A stretch of DNA of 10,829 bases from Spirochaetaceae bacterium (GTDB taxonomy: Bacteria; Spirochaetota; Spirochaetia; PWKH01): the NCBI GenBank assembly GCA_003557605.1, contig PWNW01000067.1, positions 1 through 10,829 on the forward strand, read 5' to 3'. The notes beneath the pieces are model-generated. The model was not told the DNA's origin and did no database searches. It saw only the letters and a program-made list of their open reading frames with translations. Positions 6,434 through 10,829 of this stretch are shown piece by piece (position 1 is the stretch's first letter; the number at the start of each line of letters is the position of its first letter). The position numbers and the translations under genes were made by a program.

Positions 6434-6974
6434 CAGAACCGTGGCAATTTCCGGAAGAAGCGGGTGCGGCAACACCACCGTAAGCACCCTGGTGGCTCAG
6501 GCTTTGGGATTCAGGATGATCAACTATACCTTCCGGTCCCTTGCTGATGATATCGGCATCAGTTTTGAGGAGCTCTGCAGGCGTGCTGAACAGGATGATG
6601 CCTACGACAGAATGCTTGACAGCCGGCAGGTGGAACTGGCCCAGGAGGGAGACTGTGTCCTCGGATCCAGGCTTGCAATCTGGCTTCTGAAGGATGCGGG
6701 ACTTACGGTCTACCTTGATGCATCCCTGCATACCCGTGCAGAAAGGATCATGAACCGGGAGGGCAATGATTTTCACCGGAAGCTTGAGGAGACCCGGGAG
6801 CGGGACAGAAGGGATACCGCCAGATACTTGAGGATTTACGGCATAGATACAAGCGATTACGGATTTGCAGATCTTGTGATTGATACCGACCTCTGCGACC
6901 AGTATGAGGCGGCATCCAGCATTGCTGATGCATGGAGACAGAAATTCGGGAGTTTACACGCTCCAGTAAAATAA
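6423..6974 (+). CDS. cmk: Cytidylate kinase-like P-loop protein with altered Walker A motif
   Basis: The 183-residue protein follows the short archaeal-type CMP kinase pattern from end to end: phosphate loop at 11-19, NYTFRSLADDIGISFEEL, AEQDDAYDRMLDSRQVELA, a GSRLAIWL segment, YLDASLHTRAERIMNRE, and RYLRIYGIDTSDYGFADLVIDTD. Such enzymes phosphorylate CMP or dCMP with ATP in the cytoplasm. The odd point is the loop itself, GRSGCGNTT: asparagine (codon AAC, residue 17) stands where Walker A has lysine. All other landmarks are kept, so either catalysis works without that lysine or the protein has another role. I have a recollection of the same GCGNTT form in other spirochaetes, unverified. The ATG overlaps yicC by 11 bases and has only a weak ribosome site, suggesting coupling. 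A guanylate kinase is unlikely given the LID and RYxxIYGID regions. Confidence 0.8.
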   Translation: MSNNRTVAISGRSGCGNTTVSTLVAQALGFRMINYTFRSLADDIGISFEELCRRAEQDDAYDRMLDSRQVELAQEGDCVLGSRLAIWLLKDAGLTVYLDASLHTRAERIMNREGNDFHRKLEETRERDRRDTARYLRIYGIDTSDYGFADLVIDTDLCDQYEAASSIADAWRQKFGSLHAPVK

Positions 6975-6985
6975 CATATACTGGA
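6962..6985. other. Inverted repeat over the kinase stop codon
   Basis: TCCAGTA (6962-6968) pairs perfectly with TACTGGA (6979-6985) across a ten-base A/T-rich loop that contains the kinase TAA stop. No T-run follows, so it is not a typical terminator. It could slow decay or partly separate rpoZ from the upstream message; a chance repeat is also possible. Confidence 0.35.
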
Positions 6986-7016
6986 CTGGTGAATACCGTT
7001 GTGTATGGAGGTAGTT

Positions 7017-7214
7017 GTGGCAATACCGCTGGATACGTTAATAAACAGAGATGATAATGTGTATGAACTCACTTGTGTGGCCATCAAGCGGGCTGCAGGG
7101 ATAACCAAGTATGGTGATGAGGAACTTGATATGCATGACAGCAAGGTAGTGTCTGCAGCTCTCACTCAGGTTCTGGAGAATCGTGTCGAATATTTCTTCG
7201 ATAAATCCGAATAA
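7017..7214 (+). CDS. rpoZ: RNA polymerase omega subunit
   Basis: Omega is the small subunit that helps assemble and stabilise beta-prime in RNA polymerase. The 65-residue product starts MAIPLDTLINRDDNVYELTC, continues AIKRAAGIT (the conserved helix that grips beta-prime), and has the family's following segment DSKVVSAALTQVLENRVEYF. GTG 7017 is chosen because GGAGGT lies at 7007-7012, four bases upstream, and the protein then aligns with known N-termini; upstream in-frame TTG 6999 and ATG 7005 would place the ribosome site inside the gene. It follows the kinase gene by 42 bases and overlaps miaA by 32 bases. Location next to a nucleotide kinase and a yicC homologue is a common bacterial arrangement. 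The short length is usual for spirochaete and other compact omega proteins. Confidence 0.88.
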   Translation: MAIPLDTLINRDDNVYELTCVAIKRAAGITKYGDEELDMHDSKVVSAALTQVLENRVEYFFDKSE

Positions 7215-8127
7215 CTCTTCTGGTCCCTATCCAGTCGTTCTGCTCTTCGGGCCTACGGGGGTGGGAAAGACTGAGCTGCTGCTCAGCAGCTTCACCCGGG
7301 GGTACGAAGTGATCAGTGCCGATTCCATGCAGGTCTACCGAGGACTGGACATCGGAACGGCAAAACCCGGACCGGAGGAGCGTCTTCTCATTCCCCACCA
7401 TCTTATAGATATCAGGGAACCCTTTGAACAGTTTCATGTCGGTGATTTTGTACATCTTGCCGACAAGCTGATTTCCGATATTATTTCCCGAGGCCATATT
7501 CCGGTCATCTCGGGTGGAACGGCATACTATTTCAAGCATTTTCTCTTCGGTCTTCCTGAAACAGGAACCCCGAAACCGGGAGTACGTGACCTGCTGCAGC
7601 GGCAGCTGCAGGAGCATGGTCTTCGGCACATGTACTGTCTGCTTGAATCCTGTGATCCTGCTTCTGCTGAGAAGGTGTCCTCCAGTGATGCCTACAGGAT
7701 ACTGCGTGCCCTTGAAGTATTTCATTCCACTGGAAAACCCCTTTCAAGCTGCCGGGTCCCGGATACGGTACGTTCCCAGATTGCTCCTGTAGTCATCGGG
7801 CTCAACCGAAGCAGAGAAGAACTGGCAGAGCGCATCAGATGCAGGGTTAAGCTGATGATGAATCGAGGCCTCTATGACGAGGTGAGATCCTTGATCCGCA
7901 AGGGTGCTGACTGCTGCTGGCCCGGCATGCGGGGAATAGGATATCGTGAATTCTTTGAGCTTCGTGAAACCGGAGAGCTTTCTCTCAGCTGTGCTGCCGA
8001 CCTGATTGCCCTGCGAAGCATACAGTATGCCCGTCAGCAGCTCACCTTTTTCCGTTCCCTGCCCGGTGTGAAGTGGTTTCATCCGGACCAGGCTTCAGAA
8101 GTCAGGTCAGCGGTTCCTGCTCCATAA
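7183..8127 (+). CDS. miaA: tRNA dimethylallyltransferase (MiaA)
   Basis: MiaA transfers a dimethylallyl group to N6 of A37 in tRNAs that read codons starting with U. Visible motifs are the phosphate loop GPTGVGKTE (residues 23-31), SADSMQVYRGLDIGTAKP (45-62, with the catalytic aspartate D47), PHHLID, then VGDFV, and ISGGTAYYFKHFLFG where many relatives have GGTGLY. The C-terminal part includes GMRGIGYREF, also typical, and RSIQYARQQLTFFR. The length of 314 residues is normal. The start is GTG 7183, with GGAG at 7175-7178 and no other usable start before the P-loop; it lies inside rpoZ, giving a 32-base overlap in another frame. MiaA is the last gene of the plus-strand cluster. Its final 26 bases overlap the end of the convergent membrane protein gene, and no terminator hairpin is visible there. 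Confidence 0.93.
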   Translation: MSNISSINPNNSSGPYPVVLLFGPTGVGKTELLLSSFTRGYEVISADSMQVYRGLDIGTAKPGPEERLLIPHHLIDIREPFEQFHVGDFVHLADKLISDIISRGHIPVISGGTAYYFKHFLFGLPETGTPKPGVRDLLQRQLQEHGLRHMYCLLESCDPASAEKVSSSDAYRILRALEVFHSTGKPLSSCRVPDTVRSQIAPVVIGLNRSREELAERIRCRVKLMMNRGLYDEVRSLIRKGADCCWPGMRGIGYREFFELRETGELSLSCAADLIALRSIQYARQQLTFFRSLPGVKWFHPDQASEVRSAVPAP

Positions 8128-9472
8128 CTTCTATGTGACGAATCATATAATGGGTATCCCGGTCTTCAAGCACCAGCCGTTCCACATACCGTATCCCTTC
8201 AACGATCCCATGTGCGGGCATTTCATTGCCATCAGGGGCACCTGGAAGCCAAAGGTTGAACCGGGCTTCAAAGACCAGGTCCTCCACCTTGGTTATTTCC
8301 AAATCCGTGATGCCGTACACCATGGTGTCGGGGGGTATTTCAGGTTTTCCCTGTTTCACCCACACCCATGCGGGCATCATCTCCCCGCCGCCGTAGGCGG
8401 TGCGCATGGCATTGGTAACATGCAGGTATATCATCTGCTCTTCCCTGACATTTTTCGCTGAGCGGGTCAGCATGTCCCCCATTTCTCCCATCTGCAGCCG
8501 GTCCTGAAGGTCGTAGAAATGGTTGATTAATTCGACCGGTTCCATCCCCGCAAAATCAGGCGGCCGTAACGATTCAACAATTCTGGTTGTGACTCCTGCA
8601 ATTAGAATGACTGCCAGAAGGGTAGTTACAGCAAGAACAAACCCCCGTTTTCGAAAGAAAACCCGACGTCTTCCGCGGGTATGAATTTTCTGCCTGGCTG
8701 CTTCATACGATGCCTTCGCCTGCACTTCACGGGCCGAGGGAACTGATGCGCAAAACTGGGAAGCATGCTCACGGACGAATGAAGCCAGCTCATCGGCCTC
8801 AGGCAGGGGTTTTTTCAGCGTCAGCCAGGATGATATTTCATCGGAGGAGCTGTCGCTGACAGAAGGATTAAGGGTCCACAAGGGAAGGGGCTCATATCCC
8901 GCTTCACGGGTATATTCATCCTCAAGAGGAGGAACTTTTCCCAGTACGGCATACAGGACAGCGGTCATCTGGTAGAGCCAGCGCTTATCTTCCGGAGCCT
9001 TCGGATGGACCCAGTTATTCTCAAGGGCATCACGCTCTTTTTCAGATACCGCATTCATCATCACACTGCTGATGGCGCGGGGAAGAACGAGAATTCCTGA
9101 CCCGGGAATGATCCAGACTGCATTAAGGGGAAACCCTTGAAGAAACCAGGGAGATTCATCCTGTTCTGCGATCACCTTCATTCCCTGCAGCACCTGCACA
9201 AAGAGATCAAGCCGTGAAGAGAGGGGAATATTGAGGTTAAAAAGCATGCTGAAGGGCTTTATGTTCTTTGTGCTGCTGTAGACGCACAGGGTGCCCTGGA
9301 TAGTCTTAATCCCTTCCCAGTACCAGGGCGTCACAGTTTCTCCGGTGACCATCATGCCCGGAGTCTTACCGCCTTGGAACATTCCCTTCGGGAGTGAAAT
9401 CGAATCGGGACCGATGGGAATTGCTGTCATCACCGTATCGTTATGGGTGAACTGAAAACTCGTATTGTACAA
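8102..9472 (-). CDS. Single-pass membrane protein with a degenerate kinase-like N-terminal domain
   Basis: I do not recognise this 456-residue protein by name. Residues 1-270 are soluble and presumably cytoplasmic. The stretch RGRRRVFFRKRG (267-277) followed by a hydrophobic segment at about 278-297 is one membrane helix with positive charges inside, so the C-terminal 155 residues should face the periplasm. Parts of the N-terminal half resemble a protein kinase C-lobe: WFLQGFPLNAVWIIPGSGILVL sits where HRDLKPxNILV would be, and NWVHPKAPED...YQMTAVLYAVLGKVPP looks like the APE helix and helix F/G entrance. The HRD and DFG residues and a lysine-bearing glycine loop are missing, so it would be an inactive pseudokinase. 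The start is a TTG at 9472, supported by AAGGAG five bases upstream; an ATG is available at codon 15. It is the last gene of the minus-strand run. The kinase reading is an inference. Confidence 0.65.
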   Translation of the reverse strand: MYNTSFQFTHNDTVMTAIPIGPDSISLPKGMFQGGKTPGMMVTGETVTPWYWEGIKTIQGTLCVYSSTKNIKPFSMLFNLNIPLSSRLDLFVQVLQGMKVIAEQDESPWFLQGFPLNAVWIIPGSGILVLPRAISSVMMNAVSEKERDALENNWVHPKAPEDKRWLYQMTAVLYAVLGKVPPLEDEYTREAGYEPLPLWTLNPSVSDSSSDEISSWLTLKKPLPEADELASFVREHASQFCASVPSAREVQAKASYEAARQKIHTRGRRRVFFRKRGFVLAVTTLLAVILIAGVTTRIVESLRPPDFAGMEPVELINHFYDLQDRLQMGEMGDMLTRSAKNVREEQMIYLHVTNAMRTAYGGGEMMPAWVWVKQGKPEIPPDTMVYGITDLEITKVEDLVFEARFNLWLPGAPDGNEMPAHGIVEGIRYVERLVLEDRDTHYMIRHIEVMEQEPLT

Positions 9473-9477
9473 AACAG

Positions 9478-9503
9478 CTCCTTCGAAGCAGTATTCCCGA
9501 AGG
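9478..9503 (-). promoter_or_regulatory. Ribosome site of the membrane protein gene, within a possible hairpin
   Basis: On the minus strand AAGGAG (9483-9478) precedes the TTG start by five bases. CGAAGG, which includes most of that site (9485-9480), can pair with CCTTCG (9503-9498) over a 12-base loop. If the hairpin forms it would hide the ribosome site; six pairs alone are weak evidence for regulation. Confidence 0.35.
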
Positions 9504-9523
9504 TATGTTTCATCTTCAGGATT

Positions 9524-9664
9524 TCAGATCCATGATTCTGCTTTAACCATACTGATTTTTTGCGCTGACGTCCAGTGATGCACTATTACGTCAATCTCTT
9601 CGGGCTCCTGCGGTGCCGATGCATCCTGCGTAATGAACGGCTCTGCCGAGACGTACCGGACTTG
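9524..9664 (-). other. Possible frameshifted C-terminal segment of the MEMO-family gene
   Basis: In a different frame from the main MEMO reading, this stretch encodes QVRYVSAEPFITQ followed by an acidic and then mixed tail ending KAESWI. MEMO-family proteins usually finish with a strand of the type VVGYAS-x-F, which VRYVSAEPF resembles better than the in-frame end (HYAGCIGTAGARRD). Dropping one base near 9665 would join the two and give about 288 residues, ending 51 bases before the next start. Codon use is ordinary in both frames, so this is a suggestion only. Confidence 0.4.
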
Positions 9665-10391
9665 CGGTGCTGCCAAGCACCCGATAGGGCCCCTGGAGCA
9701 TCGGTGATCTCCTGAGCGCTTCAATGGAAATGGAATTGCATGGTGAAATCATCCGTCTCCGAAACGGTTCCAGTACCGGCATATGGGCATAAGTCTCTGA
9801 GTCAGCACCCAGCAGAGAGAGTAAGTGGGCTGAGTGCTGCTCACCCTGCTGAAGGGGTATGTGACCGGTGAGGTTGCAGGAAATTACATAGAGGGTGCCT
9901 GGAGAGTCATGCTGTTTCAGCAGATTTGAAAGCCTCTTTGCATCCCCCGATGTTCCAGGGGGAACAAATACCGGCAGGACCGGTACATTGGGAAAAACCC
10001 GGGTGATAAAAGGCAGGGCATTGTCCAGGGCAGGTTCTTCAAGGTGCAGCGACGCATCTGCCTGCAGTGAGGGATATGGTTCAGCAGGGTGGGGACCCAT
10101 GGGAGAATTCAGGGCAGAAAAGTTTGGTGTGCAGAGAGCTGAGTGTTCACTGTGGACCGGGAGCAGCAGCACAATGGCTGAGGCGGAAAACCCGGAAACT
10201 GCCGCCCAGGGACGGGCCAGCATTGATGCAGTGATCTGATACCACCCATGGGGAATAATCATCACCCGGGAGACAGGCACAGACAGATCTGCACCGCGTC
10301 GGGCCTCTTCCAGTGAATCATCCACCAGGGCGCTCAGTTCCCGGGGATCAGAGGGATAGAATATGTCCGGACCGAGGGGCTGATGGGTCAT
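9591..10391 (-). CDS. amrB: MEMO-family protein (AmmeMemoRadiSam system protein B-like), divergent
   Basis: The 266-residue chain follows the MEMO fold pattern: FYPSDPRELSALVDDSLEEA at 11-30 (family: FYP-adp-xxL), VMIIPHGWY at 43-51 in place of PHAGY, a strand and LLPVHSEHS at 76-84 in place of GPNH, SPMG (family: tPLG), EEPALDNALPF at 118-128 in place of EHSxExQLPF, and PVLPVF. The two histidines at 48 and 80 sit at the spacing of the metal ligands H49 and H81 in human MEMO1, but the EHS histidine is glutamate, and the SSDxSHY segment reads SCNLTGH. Metal binding may therefore differ. The start ATG overlaps the preceding NFACT stop as ATGA, so translation is probably coupled. AMMECR1 and radical SAM partners are not in the window. 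The function of the family in bacteria is poorly defined. The C-terminus may be frameshifted. Confidence 0.72.
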   Translation of the reverse strand: MTHQPLGPDIFYPSDPRELSALVDDSLEEARRGADLSVPVSRVMIIPHGWYQITASMLARPWAAVSGFSASAIVLLLPVHSEHSALCTPNFSALNSPMGPHPAEPYPSLQADASLHLEEPALDNALPFITRVFPNVPVLPVFVPPGTSGDAKRLSNLLKQHDSPGTLYVISCNLTGHIPLQQGEQHSAHLLSLLGADSETYAHMPVLEPFRRRMISPCNSISIEALRRSPMLQGPYRVLGSTASPVRLGRAVHYAGCIGTAGARRD

Positions 10392-10829
10392 GAGGTGCCT
10401 CCCAGCAGGTTTTTCAGACGATTCTGATCAATCTCAGCATACAGGTTTTTCTCCTGCGTGGGAATGACCGTTCCAGTTTTTCCGTGCTTGGCCCGCCTGA
10501 GATATTTCACCTGCGTATAATACAGGTCCCCTTTTCCGTTCTTTCTTGCTTTGGAGTAATACAGTGCCAAATTTGCTGCATCAAGGAGCGTTTCCAGCGG
10601 AACAGTTTTTGACGGATGGTACTTGATGAATACATATCCTCCGGGGAAATCCCTGGCATGAAGCCAGTAGTCGTTTCCCCTGGTATGGTTTCTCAGCAGC
10701 AGGTCGTTTTCCCGGGCATTCCTTCCTACAAGGATGCGGAAGTGACCGGATCGAAACTGGAGTCCGGGAATACGTTCCTGGTCAGGGGCCTGCGCTGCCG
10801 CTGCGGATTCTTCGGAAATATACTCCCGC
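10388..10829 (-). CDS. NFACT-R domain protein, RqcH/fibronectin-binding-like (5' end beyond the window)
   Basis: The frame is open to the window edge at 10829, so only the last 146 codons are seen. After an Ala/Glu-rich linker comes the NFACT RNA-binding domain (formerly DUF814): GLQFRSGHFRILVGRNAREND, then NDYWLHARDFPGGYVFIK (family: D-x-WLH-x-x-x-PGSHV), AANLALYYSKARKNG, and LYYTQVKYLRRAKHGKTGTV. In RqcH/NEMF proteins this domain contacts RNA on stalled 60S/50S ribosome subunits with peptidyl-tRNA and helps add alanine tails. The catalytic NFACT-N part is outside the window, so whether this is a true RqcH cannot be told. The chain stops soon after the domain. The stop codon overlaps the MEMO start (ATGA), indicating an operon. 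Confidence 0.85.
   Translation of the reverse strand, partial: REYISEESAAAAQAPDQERIPGLQFRSGHFRILVGRNARENDLLLRNHTRGNDYWLHARDFPGGYVFIKYHPSKTVPLETLLDAANLALYYSKARKNGKGDLYYTQVKYLRRAKHGKTGTVIPTQEKNLYAEIDQNRLKNLLGGTS

Noticed and set aside
3856..6985. Shared TCCAGTA half-site in the inverted repeats at 3856-3873 and 6962-6985, considered as one regulator's sites
   Set aside because: A seven-base word is expected to recur by chance in a window this size, and the arm spacing differs (4 versus 10 bases).
6962..6985. Terminator between the kinase gene and rpoZ
   Set aside because: The stem is A/T-rich with a ten-base loop and no following T-run.
7162..7725. Open frame of 187 codons antisense to miaA
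   Set aside because: MiaA motifs are clear on the plus strand, and the antisense product has no family features or ribosome site.
1..10829. Mobile elements, CRISPR arrays, tRNA or rRNA genes, phage genes
   Set aside because: No transposase or integrase motifs, no spaced direct repeats, and no tRNA- or rRNA-like segments were seen; the gaps between genes are short.

Overview
The window reads as bacterial chromosome with no mobile DNA. It has twelve protein genes, almost no spare sequence, and no stretch of more than about 200 bases without a gene. The likely source is a spirochaete (Spirochaetales, possibly a free-living Spirochaeta-type organism). This is an inference from gene content: a UPF0164-type outer-membrane barrel, a TrpR-family regulator, a small zinc-ribbon protein of a kind I associate with spirochaetes, and the order cytidylate kinase-like / rpoZ / miaA. 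No rRNA or tRNA gene is present to confirm it. Base composition is moderate throughout and nothing stands out as foreign.

Left part, plus strand (1-3509): the 3' part of a membrane-associated NADH dehydrogenase (NDH-2 type) fused to a DoxX-like four-helix domain, then a long-chain polyprenyl diphosphate synthase 13 bases downstream. The pair makes sense as quinone reduction next to quinone-tail synthesis. A secreted outer-membrane beta-barrel protein follows. A TrpR-family repressor gene on the minus strand converges on it, leaving 3 bases between the two stop codons.

Middle (3789-3950): a compact divergent control region with two good sigma-70 promoters, TTGACA-N17-TATTAT leftward and TTGACT-N17-TATAGT rightward, and two imperfect palindromes. 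The rightward promoter drives a 60-residue zinc-ribbon gene that ends in a clear rho-independent terminator.

Plus-strand housekeeping cluster (4204-8127): murC (peptidoglycan precursor ligase), yicC (endoribonuclease family), an archaeal-type CMP kinase homologue whose Walker A lysine is replaced by asparagine, rpoZ (RNA polymerase omega) and miaA (tRNA isopentenyl transferase). The genes overlap or sit close together, so co-transcription is likely. Wall synthesis, RNA turnover, nucleotide supply, transcription and tRNA modification would then share one message.

Right part, minus strand (8102-10829): an operon-like run of three genes read leftward. It starts with the C-terminal NFACT-R domain of an RqcH/fibronectin-binding-like protein, continues with a MEMO-family protein joined by an ATGA overlap and possibly frameshifted near its 3' end, and finishes with a single-pass membrane protein whose N-terminal part looks like a degenerate protein kinase. 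The last gene overlaps the end of miaA tail to tail by 26 bases.

The points most worth a second look are the K-to-N change in the kinase P-loop, the divergent TrpR-like control region, the possible membrane pseudokinase, the divergent and perhaps frameshifted MEMO gene, and a repeat-bearing Ala/Thr/Ser-rich insertion in a DoxX loop. I see no phage, CRISPR, toxin-antitoxin or transposon content.
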